Shown here in pieces: positions 50,527 through 59,884 of a stretch of 64,000 bases of DNA. The DNA comes from Oscillospiraceae bacterium (GTDB taxonomy: Bacteria > Bacillota > Clostridia > UBA1212 > SIG427), in the NCBI GenBank assembly GCA_015069135.1, contig SVJE01000004.1:62001-126000 (forward strand), written 5' to 3'. A program made the position numbers and the translations under genes. The stretch's first letter is position 1; each line of letters starts with the position of its first letter. A model generated the notes under the pieces. The model was not told the origin of the DNA. It did not search any database and saw only the letters and a program-made list of their open reading frames with translations.

Positions 50527-51411
50527 ATGACAGAACAAGGTGTAATCATAAAAGGCTTGGGTGGTTTGTACACTGTAGCATTTCAGAACAAGATATATGC
50601 TTGTCCAGCCAGAGGAATATTCCGTAAAGAAGGTTTTAAACCAATGATAGGCGATATGGTGGAACTTTCAGAAATTAACGAAGCTGAAGGTACCGCTGTA
50701 ATAGAGAATATTTTACCGAGAAAAAATCAATTGATAAGACCGGCTGTTGCCAATGTGGATCAGATTGTAATTGTTATGGCAGCACGCTCTCCGGCTCCTG
50801 ATCTTCTCCTTATAGACAAGCTTCTCATTAGCGCAAGAAATAAAAATGTACCGGTAATTATGGTTATAAACAAAACCGATCAAAGCCCGGAACTGGCAGA
50901 GGAGTGGCATGCTCAATATGCTAATGCTGTGCCGGAAATTCTTATGTGCTGCGCAAAAGATGGAGTAGGCGGAAAAGCTTTGAAAGATTTTCTTAAAGGT
51001 AAAATTTCTGTTATGGCAGGTCAGTCCGGAGCAGGAAAATCCACACTGCTTAATTTACTTTTGGGAGATACGGTTATGGAAACCGGTGGATTAAGTAAAA
51101 AAACTGACAGAGGCCGCCACACCACTAGACATAATGAGATGTTTATGTTGGATGACAGCTTTATTATTGACTCTCCGGGCTTCAGTCTTTTTGAAATGGA
51201 AGAGTTGGAGCCTTTAGCCTTGCAGACACTGTACTCTGAGATATATAATAACTCGGGTAGTTGCTTTTTTCCTGATTGCAGTCACACCGGTGAGCCTAAA
51301 TGTTTTGTGAAAGAACTTATAGAAACAGGTGTTTTCCACAGGGAAAGATACGAACGCTATAAGCTCTTATACAAGGAGCTTAAAGAGCGTGAGAAGAATA
51401 AATACAAATAG
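50527..51411 (+). CDS. rsgA: Ribosome small-subunit-dependent GTPase A
   Basis: 294 residues from the ATG at 50527, AAGGA upstream; GTG at 50521 is the alternative. N-terminal OB fold, circularly permuted GTPase (G4 MVINKTDQS, G1 GQSGAGKSTLLN, G3 DSPGF) and C-terminal zinc finger with SCFFPDCSHTGEPKC. Assists late 30S maturation. Follows prkC by 9 nt. Confidence 0.96.
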   Translation: MTEQGVIIKGLGGLYTVAFQNKIYACPARGIFRKEGFKPMIGDMVELSEINEAEGTAVIENILPRKNQLIRPAVANVDQIVIVMAARSPAPDLLLIDKLLISARNKNVPVIMVINKTDQSPELAEEWHAQYANAVPEILMCCAKDGVGGKALKDFLKGKISVMAGQSGAGKSTLLNLLLGDTVMETGGLSKKTDRGRHTTRHNEMFMLDDSFIIDSPGFSLFEMEELEPLALQTLYSEIYNNSGSCFFPDCSHTGEPKCFVKELIETGVFHRERYERYKLLYKELKEREKNKYK

Positions 51412-51429
51412 AAGGATGGTATTTTTAAT

Positions 51430-52080
51430 ATGAGAGAAATTAAAGTTGCTCCCTCCATATTATCAGCAGATTTTTCTAAGCTGGGAGAGGAAATTGTTAA
51501 AATAGATAAAGCAGGCGCTGACTATGTACACATTGATGTTATGGATGGTCACTATGTGCCAAACTTAACTTTCGGTGCCCCTGTGGTAAAATGTGTTCGT
51601 CCTGTTACTGATATGGTTTTCGACGTACATCTTATGATTGAAAATGCTGACAGATATATTGATGATTTCTGTGCAGCAGGAGCTGATATTATCACTGTTC
51701 ATCAGGAGGCTTGTACTCATCTTCACAGAGTAATTCAGTATATTAAGAGCAAGGGTAAAAAGGCCGGTGTTGCTATAAATCCAGCAACTCCTCTTTGTAT
51801 GATTAAGCCTATCTTAGGAGAGGTTGATATGGTACTTCTTATGTCTGTTAACCCGGGCTTTGGTGGTCAGAAATATATTTCTTTGGTTACAGATAAGATA
51901 AAAGAATTAAGAGAAATTTACGACGGGGATATTGAAGTTGACGGCGGTATTGATGCAAATACTGTAGCCCAGGTTGTTGAGGCAGGTGCTAATGTTTTGG
52001 TGGCAGGTTCTGCGGTTTACGGTGCAAAAGATATTCCTGCTATGATTAAATTACTTAAAAACGGCGGAAAGGAAGAATAA
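51430..52080 (+). CDS. rpe: Ribulose-phosphate 3-epimerase
   Basis: 216 residues. TIM barrel with [47 protein letters not shown] and EVDGGI. Interconverts ribulose-5-P and xylulose-5-P in the pentose phosphate pathway. Typical neighbour of rsgA in Firmicutes; thiN usually follows, but here an aminotransferase begins 1 nt later. Confidence 0.97.
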   Translation: MREIKVAPSILSADFSKLGEEIVKIDKAGADYVHIDVMDGHYVPNLTFGAPVVKCVRPVTDMVFDVHLMIENADRYIDDFCAAGADIITVHQEACTHLHRVIQYIKSKGKKAGVAINPATPLCMIKPILGEVDMVLLMSVNPGFGGQKYISLVTDKIKELREIYDGDIEVDGGIDANTVAQVVEAGANVLVAGSAVYGAKDIPAMIKLLKNGGKEE

Positions 52081-52081
52081 T

Positions 52082-53263
52082 ATGTTTTCAAAAGAAATTA
52101 CAGCTAATGTTAATAACGGCTCAGAAATAAGAGCAATGTTTGAGCAGGGGGCAAAGCTCCGTGCTAAATTTGGTGCAGAAAATGTATTTGACTATTCTTT
52201 AGGTAACCCTGACCCTGAAGCAGATGACAAGGTTACAGAAAGTATTATTGAATATGCAAAAACTCCCGGCATACATAAATATATGGCCAACGCAGGTTAT
52301 CCTGATGTAAGAGAAAAAGTTGCTGAGTATACAGCTAAGGAGTCCGGAATTACACTTAAAGGTGAGAACGTACTTATGGTAGCCGGTGCCGCTGCAGGTC
52401 TTAATGTGGTATTTAAGGCTATACTTAATCCCGGTGACGAAGTTATTGCTATAGCCCCTTACTTTGTAGAATATGGTGCTTATGTAAGAAACCACAGAGG
52501 TGTATTTAAGATTGTAAACGCAAAGGCTGAAACTTTTGACTTGGATGTGGAAGCTATTTCCGCTGTTATTACAGAAAATACAAAGGCTATTATTCTTAAT
52601 TCACCTAACAATCCTACAGGTGTTGTATATTCTGAAGAAACTTTATGTAAATTAGCAGAGGCTCTTAAAGCTGCTGAAGAAAAAATCGGACATCCAATAT
52701 TTGTTGTTTCTGATGAACCTTATGTAAAAATTGTATATGACGGAGTAAAGGTTCCTCCTATGCTTAAAATATTCCCACATTCTTTGGTGGTTAACTCTTT
52801 CAGTAAGTCTTTGGCATTACCTGGTGAAAGAATTGGTTATATTATTGCAAATCCTTCTATTCCGGAAGTTGAACTTCTTATGCAGTGCATGATTCTTTGC
52901 GCAAGAACATTAGGATATGTAAATGCACCATCACTTTTTCAGAAAGTTATTGCTGATAACCTGGATTTGGCAACAGGACTTGAGTCTTATAAAGAAAGAA
53001 GAGATGTGTTGTATGACATCATTACAAGAGCCGGTTTTAGCTGTCGCTTGCCTGAAGGTGCATTTTACCTGTTTGTAAAAAGCCCTATTGAGGATGACAG
53101 AGCTTTTTGTGCGGCGGCTCTTAAGCACAATCTTATATTAGTAAGCGGTTCCGGCTTTGGTTGTCCCGGATATTTCCGTTTAGCTTATTGCGTAAGCATG
53201 GATTCTATTAAAAATTCTGAAAAAGCATGGATGGCACTTGGAAAGGAGTTTGATTTAATATGA
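52082..53263 (+). CDS. Class I/II PLP-dependent aminotransferase
   Basis: 393 residues. Fold-type I: YSLGNPDPEADDKV, HKYMANAGYPDVREKVAEY, NSPNNPTGVVYSEE, SDEPYVKIVYDG, PLP lysine in NSFSKSLALPGERIGY and C-terminal FRLAYCVSM with the substrate-binding Arg. Resembles aspartate/aromatic aminotransferases of Clostridia; exact amino acid unknown. Overlaps the fucosidase start by 4 nt and follows rpe by 1 nt, so it is part of the long operon. Confidence 0.9.
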   Translation: MFSKEITANVNNGSEIRAMFEQGAKLRAKFGAENVFDYSLGNPDPEADDKVTESIIEYAKTPGIHKYMANAGYPDVREKVAEYTAKESGITLKGENVLMVAGAAAGLNVVFKAILNPGDEVIAIAPYFVEYGAYVRNHRGVFKIVNAKAETFDLDVEAISAVITENTKAIILNSPNNPTGVVYSEETLCKLAEALKAAEEKIGHPIFVVSDEPYVKIVYDGVKVPPMLKIFPHSLVVNSFSKSLALPGERIGYIIANPSIPEVELLMQCMILCARTLGYVNAPSLFQKVIADNLDLATGLESYKERRDVLYDIITRAGFSCRLPEGAFYLFVKSPIEDDRAFCAAALKHNLILVSGSGFGCPGYFRLAYCVSMDSIKNSEKAWMALGKEFDLI

Positions 53264-54495
53264 TACCAAAACCTGAAAAAAGAATTTATGATTTTGAACG
53301 CTACGGCCTTGGTATGTTTATTCACTACGGACTTTACTCTGTTATGGGTGAAGGTGAATGGATTCAGGATTTCAAGAAGATTTCTCCTGAGGACTATGCT
53401 CCTTTAATAAACAAGTTCACTGCTGAGAACTTTAGTGGTGAAGAAATTGCTAAAATGGCTTCTGAGGCAGGTATTAAATATGCGACTCTAACAACACGTC
53501 ATCACGATGGTTTCTCCTTGTACGATACAAGAGGATTGAATACTTTTGATGCTGTACATTCACCTGCAAAACGTGACTTGGTTGAAGATTTCGTAAATGG
53601 TTGTAACAAGTATGGTGTAATCCCGTTCTTCTACCACACAACTCTTGACTGGAGAGTACCTGAATTTTATAGCGACTTTCCGGCATATCAGCAGTACCTT
53701 CGTGAAAGTGTAAAAATTCTCTGTACTCAGTACGGTAAGATCGGTGGCTTGTGGTTCGACGGTAACTGGTCTAAAGAAGCAGACTGGGAAGAGGATGCTT
53801 TATACGGCATGATCAGACAGTATCAGCCTGAGGCTATGATTATAAACAACACAGGTCTTAATGCTCTTGGTGAGACAGGACACTATGAAATTGACTCTGT
53901 TACTTTTGAAAGAGGTAAGCCATTCCCAATTAACGGTGAAGGTGCAAGAAAGTACCTTGGCAGCGAAGTGTGTGAGGTTTTAAACAGCCACTGGGGATAT
54001 GCAGAAAATGACTTTTCATATAAGAGTGTAACAAGCCTTATTCAGGAATTTGCTACATGCCGCCGTTATGGTGCTAACTTCTTATTAAATGTTGGTCCTA
54101 TGGGAGATGGTAGCATAAGACCTTTGGATAAATGCACATTTGAAATGATCGGTAAATGGGCAAATATTTATAAAGAGGCTCTTTATAATGTTCGTCCAGC
54201 AGCCGGTGTTGAGTGTGACGGTGAGAAGTTCATTGTTAAGGCGGATGAGCCAGGTGTATACTATATGTTTGTTCCTAACCTTGGTATTGCCGGTTCTGCT
54301 AACGTTGTGGCTCAGGTCGAGAACATGGTTAAGGCTAATGTTACAGGTTTCCCTGAGAAAATCAAGAATATCCATTGGATTGAAAACGGTGAGGAACTTT
54401 CATTTACTCAGGATGGTGACAAGGTTGAAGTTTTGTGCTCACAGTATGAGTACGGTCGTAACTATGTAGTGAGAGTTGCTAAGATAAGAGTTTAA
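53260..54495 (+). CDS. Alpha-L-fucosidase (GH29), intracellular
   Basis: 411 residues, no signal peptide. GH29 barrel: RYGLGMFIHYGLYSVMGEGEW (14-34), TTRHHDGFSLYD (78-89) and the nucleophile D167 in GGLWFDGNW; C-terminal beta-sandwich from about 325. Releases L-fucose from short imported fucosylated oligosaccharides in the cytosol. Its 4-nt overlap with the aminotransferase gene shows co-translation within a housekeeping operon. fucI for the next step is elsewhere in this window (33620). Confidence 0.94.
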   Translation: MIPKPEKRIYDFERYGLGMFIHYGLYSVMGEGEWIQDFKKISPEDYAPLINKFTAENFSGEEIAKMASEAGIKYATLTTRHHDGFSLYDTRGLNTFDAVHSPAKRDLVEDFVNGCNKYGVIPFFYHTTLDWRVPEFYSDFPAYQQYLRESVKILCTQYGKIGGLWFDGNWSKEADWEEDALYGMIRQYQPEAMIINNTGLNALGETGHYEIDSVTFERGKPFPINGEGARKYLGSEVCEVLNSHWGYAENDFSYKSVTSLIQEFATCRRYGANFLLNVGPMGDGSIRPLDKCTFEMIGKWANIYKEALYNVRPAAGVECDGEKFIVKADEPGVYYMFVPNLGIAGSANVVAQVENMVKANVTGFPEKIKNIHWIENGEELSFTQDGDKVEVLCSQYEYGRNYVVRVAKIRV

Positions 54496-54514
54496 TCTGA
54501 ATATTAAGAGAGTT

Positions 54515-54545
54515 GGGTTGGCTTAAGAAAGCCAGCCCTTTTTCT
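54515..54545 (+). terminator. Terminator of the def...fucosidase operon
   Basis: gggttggctt (54515-54524) / aagccagccc (54529-54538), then T5. Confidence 0.88.
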
Positions 54546-54667
54546 ATGTATTTTTATATTAAAAGTTATCAGGGAAACATCTTGTGGAGGTATGCATGTA
54601 TAATTGAAGTATAAACAAGGGCGTGTTTTAGTAAATCACAAGTTTTATATTTTGAGGAGTGATGTAT

Positions 54668-55228
54668 ATGAAAAAAACTATGTGTCTTTTAATCGTTATA
54701 TCTATTTTATTTGCTTTTATTGGTTGTGGTGAAAAGACGGTAAATCCAACGGCAACACCAATTCCTCAGGATAGTATTGATACTGTAACAGAGGGGAATG
54801 GTTCACAGTTAGGTGGTGCTGGAAATAAGCAAACTTCTGCACCGAGTTCTTCTGAAACATCAAAGCCACAGGAGAGTCCGGAACCTTCACCTACAATATA
54901 TTGGTCGGACTTAAAACCGGAAGGACAGAATGCATTTTACGGAGTGCAAAAAAAGTTAGTACCAACCAATAAAGTTGTTGCAGAGAGTAATATATGGAGG
55001 ACAAATAAATCAAAAAATCTGGACGCATTTATATATAACGATTCTACTGTTAACACTTCCACACCATATTTAAAAATGCACTCAAAGGCTGCTAATGTTA
55101 TTACAACAAAGTGGGTTGAAATGGTTGAATCATATTTTACAAGTGGCAATTATCTGAAAGTTTTGAAAAAGACCGGACAAACAACCAATCAGACACTTGA
55201 AAGACTGGATTCATATATTAAAGAATAA
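54668..55228 (+). CDS. Small lipoprotein of unknown function
   Basis: 186 residues from the ATG at 54668, GAGGAG upstream. Signal peptide MKKTMCLLIVISILFAFIGC with lipobox FIGC (Cys20), then a Thr/Pro/Ser-rich linker (to about 80) and a ~105-residue domain starting YWSDLKPEGQNAFYGVQKKLVP. No family recognised. Exported and lipid-anchored. Monocistronic. Confidence 0.75.
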   Translation: MKKTMCLLIVISILFAFIGCGEKTVNPTATPIPQDSIDTVTEGNGSQLGGAGNKQTSAPSSSETSKPQESPEPSPTIYWSDLKPEGQNAFYGVQKKLVPTNKVVAESNIWRTNKSKNLDAFIYNDSTVNTSTPYLKMHSKAANVITTKWVEMVESYFTSGNYLKVLKKTGQTTNQTLERLDSYIKE

Positions 55229-55240
55229 TGTTATTTACTA

Positions 55241-55270
55241 AAAGAGCTGCCTCCTGGTAGCTCTTTCTTA
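55241..55270 (+). terminator. Weak terminator of the lipoprotein gene
   Basis: aaagagct / agctcttt stem (55241-55248, 55259-55266) with a 10-nt loop and a short T-rich tail. Confidence 0.55.
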
Positions 55271-55271
55271 G

Positions 55272-55525
55272 TGGTGTACACCCATACTTTAGACTTGGAT
55301 TGGTTTGGGTGTACTTTTAAGGGTTCTGTATTGTTTTATATGGAAATAGGAGGAACCCATTGGCGAGGGAATCGACCTGTTGGGTTCCCTTTTCAGAAAA
55401 AAAGGAACCCAAAGCAAGGTGTTTTCTTGCCGGTGGGTGTATGTTTTTTTAGGTTTTTTTGAGAGAAACTTGAAAAAAGGAACCCAAAGCGGATTTTTAT
55501 ACAGCATTGGGTGTAGTGTTAATGT
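55272..55525. repeat. Cluster of short direct and inverted repeats in a 376-bp gap
   Basis: Between the lipoprotein and nrdG. GGAACCC at about 55351, 55404 and 55479 and its complement GGGTTCCC at 55382; ggaacccaaagc occurs twice in direct orientation; GTACACCC/GGGTGTA at 55274, 55306, 55435 and 55509; tttttgagagaaac and tttttaggttttt runs. Possible short reading frames here have no support, being biased by the repeats. No RNA gene recognised. Confidence 0.65.
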
Positions 55526-55536
55526 TATTGCAAACA

Positions 55537-55566
55537 AAATCCCCCGGGCTTTCCACCCGGGGGATT
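55537..55566 (-). terminator. Terminator of nrdD-nrdG
   Basis: aaatcccccgggc / (gc)ccgggggattt hairpin with GC-rich 10-bp stem, then tttgtttgc on the minus strand. Confidence 0.75.
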
Positions 55567-55604
55567 TCACTGAAAGGAGATTATGATGTTTATTTACATC
55601 CTGA

Positions 55605-56126
55605 TCATTCTTCCCACATAACCGGTTTGCCGGTTTTTAATGTTTCAGGCAAGTTAAGTATTCGCTGGTTCTCAGAACCTCTGAACTTAAGCCTGATGTT
55701 TTTCTTTTCAAGAACAAATCTTCCGTCTACCAGAACATCTATCATAGAAAGCAGTTCATCAGTTACTTCACATCTTGGATGTGGTTCTTTTGAAAGAAGT
55801 TGTTCTATTGTGAATCCTGAAAAAGCCCATACATTCTTATCAGGATATTTTTCTTTAACCTTTTTCACAAAAGAAACTAAGGTTCTCTGGTTCTCTGGCT
55901 CGAAGGGTTCGCCACCTAATAGTGTAAGTCCGTTAATGTAGCTTGGAGCTAACATGTTTAGTATTTCTTCTTCGGTTTCCTTGGTAAAAGGTTTACCATA
56001 GCAGAAATCCCATGTTTCAGGTTGAAAACAGCCTTCACATCTGTTAGTGCATCCGGAAACAAACAATGTTACCCGGACACCCTGACCGTTGGCTATATCA
56101 CAATTTTTAATCTGACCGTAGTGCAT
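55605..56126 (-). CDS. nrdG: Anaerobic ribonucleotide reductase activating protein
   Basis: 173 residues. Radical-SAM activase with CTNRCEGC (about 31-38, CxxxCxxC) and LLGGEPFEPEN. Generates the glycyl radical on NrdD. One nt after the nrdD stop, so operonic. Typical length. Confidence 0.97.
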   Translation of the reverse strand: MHYGQIKNCDIANGQGVRVTLFVSGCTNRCEGCFQPETWDFCYGKPFTKETEEEILNMLAPSYINGLTLLGGEPFEPENQRTLVSFVKKVKEKYPDKNVWAFSGFTIEQLLSKEPHPRCEVTDELLSMIDVLVDGRFVLEKKNIRLKFRGSENQRILNLPETLKTGKPVMWEE

Positions 56127-56127
56127 T

Positions 56128-58302
56128 TTACAGATGTAATACTCTTTCCTTGATTTCCTGTGTTCTTCCCTGGTTCCAGTACTGTGTACCGATGTATCCG
56201 CAGGTACGACGGGCTACATTCATTTTATCCTGATCTGAGTTACCACAGTTAGGACATTTCCAGATAAGCTTACCGTCTTCTTCAACTACTTGGATTTCGC
56301 CGTCGAAGCCACATTCCTGACAATAGTCAGACTTTGTGTTAAGTTCAGCGTAGATAATGTTGTCATATATAAACTTCATTACCTGGAGAACAGCTTCTAA
56401 GTTGTCCTGCATATTAGGTACTTCAATGTAGCTGATAGCTCCACCCGGTGAAAGATGCTGGAACTGAGCTTCGAAACGAAGTTTCTCAAAAGCATCAATT
56501 TCTTCAGATACATGAACATGGTAGCTGTTTGTAATGTATCCTTTATCGTTTACGCCAGGAACAATACCGAATCTCTTCTGGAGACATTTAGCAAATTTAT
56601 ATGTTGTAGACTCCAATGGAGTACCATACAAACTGAAGTCAATATTATGGGCTGCTTTCCAACCACGGCAAGCTTCGTTCATTTTCTCCATTACTTCAAG
56701 AGCAAATGGTGTTGCCTCAGGATCAGTGTGGCTCTTACCGGTCATGTATTTTACGCACTCATAAAGACCTGCGTAACCTAAGGAGATAGTTGAGTAGCCA
56801 CCAAAGAGAAGCTTGTCGATAGGTTCGCCTTTTTCAAGACGGGCAAGAGCACCGTGTTGCCATAAAATTGGAGCCGCATCGGATAATGTGCCTTTTAATC
56901 TTTCGTGACGGCACATTAAAGCCTGATGACAAAGTTCAAGTCTTTCGTCGAAAATCTTCCAGAATTTCTCTTTATCGCCACCGGAAGAAAGGGCTACGTC
57001 TACCAAGTTAATTGTAACAACACCCTGGTTGAAACGTCCGTAGTATTTAGCCTTGCCGTTTTCATCTACATAAGGAGTCAAGAAGCTACGACAACCCATA
57101 CATGTATAGCAATGACCTTCGCCGTTCTTGTCTACCTTAAGCTCTAACATCTTCTTTTCAGAGATGTAATCAGGTACCATTCTCTTAGCCGTACATTTAG
57201 CAGCTAACTTTGTAAGATACCAATATTTAGAATCCTCGTGGATGTTATCTTCTTCTAAAACATAGATAAGTTTAGGGAAGGCAGGAGTTACCCAAATGCC
57301 TTTTTCATTTTTAACGCCCTGGTATCTCTGCAAGAGAACTTCTTCGATAATCATAGCCAGATCGTCTTTTTCCTGCTGATTTTTAGTTTCGCCTAAGTAC
57401 ATAAATACTGTAACGAAAGGAGCCTGACCGTTGGTAGTAAGAAGTGTAACTACCTGATACTGTATTGTCTGAACGCCTCTGCTGATTTCTTCACGAAGTC
57501 TCTTTTCAGTCATTTCAGTAATCTTTTCATCAGATACTTCAACACCTAAGTCTTCAACCTCAGCAATAACCTGCTTACGGATTTTTTCTCTTGATACCTG
57601 AACGAAAGGTGCTAAGTGTGTGAGAGAAATAGACTGACCGCCGTACTGGTTAGAAGCAACCTGAGCAATAATCTGTGTAGCAATGTTACATGCTGTAGAA
57701 AAACTGTGTGGTCTTTCAATTAAAGTACCGGTAATAACTGTTCCGTTCTGAAGCATATCCTCTAAGTTTACAAGATCACAGTTATGCATATGCTGAGCAA
57801 AATAGTCAGAATCATGGAAGTGTATAATTCCTTCGTTGTGTGCATCCACAATTTCCTTAGGCAAAAGGATTCTGTTTGTAATATCTTTGGAAACTTCACC
57901 GGCCATGTAGTCTCTCTGTGTAGAGTTAACTACAGGATTCTTATTGGAATTCTCCTGCTTTGCCTCTTCATTATTACATTCAATTAATGACAGAATCTTA
58001 TCGTCGGTGGTATTGCTTTTACGCACTAATGAACGTGTATATCTGTATGTGATATAGTTCTTGGCAACCTCAAAGGCACCATGAGCCATAATTTTTTTCT
58101 CAACTAAGTCCTGAATTTCTTCGACTGTAGGAGCACGTCCTAAAGCTTCACAGGAAATAACTACAGATTCAGTAATTCTCTTAATCTGTAAATCAGTCAT
58201 TCTGTCAGCTTCATCTACAGACTCATTAGCCTTGGTGATAGCAATTCTGATCTTATCCTCGTTAAAATTCTCTTCTGCACCGTTTCTTTTGATAATTCTC
58301 AT
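56128..58302 (-). CDS. nrdD: Anaerobic ribonucleoside-triphosphate reductase
   Basis: 724 residues. N-terminal ATP-cone (RIIKRNGAEENFNEDKIRIAI...) for allosteric control, active-site region with HMHNCDLVNLEDMLQNG and CYTCMGCRSFLTPY, C-terminal zinc site (CQECG ... CPNCG) and glycyl-radical motif RRTCGYIGTQ. Reduces NTPs to dNTPs with formate in the absence of oxygen. Codon usage is highly biased and GGTAAAAT words are absent. Expression is probably under NrdR (two boxes in the promoter). Confidence 0.98.
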   Translation of the reverse strand: MRIIKRNGAEENFNEDKIRIAITKANESVDEADRMTDLQIKRITESVVISCEALGRAPTVEEIQDLVEKKIMAHGAFEVAKNYITYRYTRSLVRKSNTTDDKILSLIECNNEEAKQENSNKNPVVNSTQRDYMAGEVSKDITNRILLPKEIVDAHNEGIIHFHDSDYFAQHMHNCDLVNLEDMLQNGTVITGTLIERPHSFSTACNIATQIIAQVASNQYGGQSISLTHLAPFVQVSREKIRKQVIAEVEDLGVEVSDEKITEMTEKRLREEISRGVQTIQYQVVTLLTTNGQAPFVTVFMYLGETKNQQEKDDLAMIIEEVLLQRYQGVKNEKGIWVTPAFPKLIYVLEEDNIHEDSKYWYLTKLAAKCTAKRMVPDYISEKKMLELKVDKNGEGHCYTCMGCRSFLTPYVDENGKAKYYGRFNQGVVTINLVDVALSSGGDKEKFWKIFDERLELCHQALMCRHERLKGTLSDAAPILWQHGALARLEKGEPIDKLLFGGYSTISLGYAGLYECVKYMTGKSHTDPEATPFALEVMEKMNEACRGWKAAHNIDFSLYGTPLESTTYKFAKCLQKRFGIVPGVNDKGYITNSYHVHVSEEIDAFEKLRFEAQFQHLSPGGAISYIEVPNMQDNLEAVLQVMKFIYDNIIYAELNTKSDYCQECGFDGEIQVVEEDGKLIWKCPNCGNSDQDKMNVARRTCGYIGTQYWNQGRTQEIKERVLHL

Positions 58303-58411
58303 GATTTTTGCTCGCTTTCTTTATATTAACTGCTAAAGTCTATTGGCGGCAAAATAAAGCCTTTTTCAGGCTGAAATGCCGATTTTCATTTGTAAAAAAC
58401 CGTAAAAAATA

Positions 58412-58477
58412 GCACAATATATTGTGCCGACTGAATTAGAACACATACATTATATAGTACATATTGTGTGGTGTCAA
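58412..58477 (-). promoter_or_regulatory. nrdD promoter with two NrdR boxes
   Basis: -35 TTGACA (58477-58472), 17 nt, -10 TATAAT (58454-58449). Box 1 gcacaatatattgtgc (58412-58427) lies just downstream of the predicted start near 58442; box 2 acacaatatgtactat (58469-58454, minus strand) overlaps the promoter spacer. Centres are 42 bp apart, four helical turns, in keeping with cooperative NrdR binding. The leader (58303-58440) also folds cggca...ggcttta...tgccg with an inner agcc/ggct stem. NrdR itself is not in the window. Confidence 0.8.
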
Positions 58478-58555
58478 GGTGATTTATACTATAAATTGAA
58501 ATGTTTACAATTACATTATTTGGTAATTGATTAAGGAGAAGGTATATACAATACT

Positions 58556-58584
58556 TTGACAACAGGCTAGCGGAAATATATAAT
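58556..58584 (+). promoter_or_regulatory. Consensus promoter of the phosphoesterase gene
   Basis: -35 TTGACA (58556-58561), 17 nt, -10 TATAAT (58579-58584), both perfect; start near 58591, 31 nt before the ATG. Confidence 0.8.
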
Positions 58585-58621
58585 TGAGACAGTGTATAAA
58601 GCATGAAAGAAGGCGAAGATA

Positions 58622-59767
58622 ATGAAAAGATTTTTGTCCATTTTAGTGGCTATATTTTTTTTAATAACTATGGTTGTTTCTGCAGAAGAAAAGGAAGTGC
58701 CTTTGTTTACTATTGCCTGTTTTTCTGATCTTCATATAGATTACGGTATTCAGTTCTGGGATACACCAATAAGAAAAACTACAATTGAGGCTGTTGATTT
58801 TGTCCGGGATGAACTTGGCGGTGCAGACCTGGTTATGGTTGGTGGGGATATTACCAGTCAGAATGATAAAAATGCCACCTGGACTAATGATGCTATTAAT
58901 AAAGTAAGAGACTGCGTACATAATACTGTGTCACAGGCTTCAAAGGATGGAAAAGTTCTTTATGTTACGGGAAATCACGATTCTCAGGCAAGCGTGGCAG
59001 CAGGTGGCAGTTTCTGGTCCGGAGATTATGAGAAATATATGAAAGGAGAGCTGGGAACTTATGATGCTGCATTTTACCGTGAGGGCAGCAAGTATGAGGA
59101 GCTTTTGTGTTACAGATATAATATACGTGGCCTTGAGTTTATAGGCATAAATACTCCCAGTATTGCAGACGGAAGTAGTGTTACATATTTAAGCCAGATT
59201 GAGTGGGTAGCAGATGAACTTTCTAAAATTGGCAAAGACAAAACGGTTATAATTCTTTGTCATTATCCGGTTTCCAGTCTGACTGATCCTACGGCAGGGA
59301 AGGATGCTACGGTAAGTCGCATGAGGGAAGTTCTGGAGGAATATCCTAATATAATATATTGTTACGGACATGTGCATGGTAGCGATGAAAGATATGCGTG
59401 GAGAGAAACGTCGGAACTGGTAGAGGTTAGAAAATCAGGAGGCATTACTTGTCACATGGGCTCTATGGCATATTATATGAACCAGTTCCACGATGATTGG
59501 TTGACGGTGGATGAGCCACAAATTGTACAGCTTATGATGATTTCATTTTATGAGGACCATATTGAATTTCAAATGTATAACACAGGAGAAAAATCTGCAG
59601 TGGAAGGTGTTTACCAGCTTAAGCCTTTTACAGTGGAAAGAAATATGGACGATCAGATAACTTCAGGGGCGCCTTTTGTGCCTGTAACTATTATTGCTGC
59701 TGTAGTGGTGGCAGGTGTGGCTGTGGTAGTAGCGCTGAAGAGCAGGGATAAGAAAGAAAACAGCTGA
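58622..59767 (+). CDS. Secreted, membrane-anchored calcineurin-like phosphoesterase
   Basis: 381 residues. Signal peptide (1-21), metallophosphatase domain with SDLHID (35-40), GGDIT (about 73-77), GNHDSQ, LCHYP and GHVHGS, together giving the dimetal site. The C-terminus has a second hydrophobic segment (VPVTIIAAVVVAGVAVVVAL, about 351-371) followed by KSRDKKENS, so the enzyme is held at the outer face by its tail. It probably hydrolyses phosphate esters of nucleotides or wall components. Monocistronic, two hairpins follow. Confidence 0.88.
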   Translation: MKRFLSILVAIFFLITMVVSAEEKEVPLFTIACFSDLHIDYGIQFWDTPIRKTTIEAVDFVRDELGGADLVMVGGDITSQNDKNATWTNDAINKVRDCVHNTVSQASKDGKVLYVTGNHDSQASVAAGGSFWSGDYEKYMKGELGTYDAAFYREGSKYEELLCYRYNIRGLEFIGINTPSIADGSSVTYLSQIEWVADELSKIGKDKTVIILCHYPVSSLTDPTAGKDATVSRMREVLEEYPNIIYCYGHVHGSDERYAWRETSELVEVRKSGGITCHMGSMAYYMNQFHDDWLTVDEPQIVQLMMISFYEDHIEFQMYNTGEKSAVEGVYQLKPFTVERNMDDQITSGAPFVPVTIIAAVVVAGVAVVVALKSRDKKENS

Positions 59768-59778
59768 TAAAAGAAATT

Positions 59779-59822
59779 CAGTATACCCAAAATAGAAGGG
59801 ATTTTATAAATTGGGTATACTG
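59779..59822 (+). terminator. Hairpin after the phosphoesterase gene
   Basis: Perfect 12-bp stem cagtatacccaa / ttgggtatactg with a 20-nt loop; no T-run, so probably assists the next hairpin. Confidence 0.55.
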
Positions 59823-59844
59823 CAATGACTTATCCTGTAAAAAC

Positions 59845-59881
59845 AAATGAGATGTCTCAATTTGTTTAAGACATCTCATTT
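59845..59881. terminator. Bidirectional terminator between phosphoesterase gene and malQ
   Basis: aaatgagatgtct / agacatctcattt, 13 bp perfect, flanked by tatttta on the right and tgttttta on the minus strand. Confidence 0.88.
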
Positions 59882-59884
59882 ATT

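Noticed and set aside
55271-55586. Short open frames on both strands between the lipoprotein gene and nrdG
   Set aside because: They are made of the local repeats (runs of F, K, G, P), overlap each other, and lack start signals.
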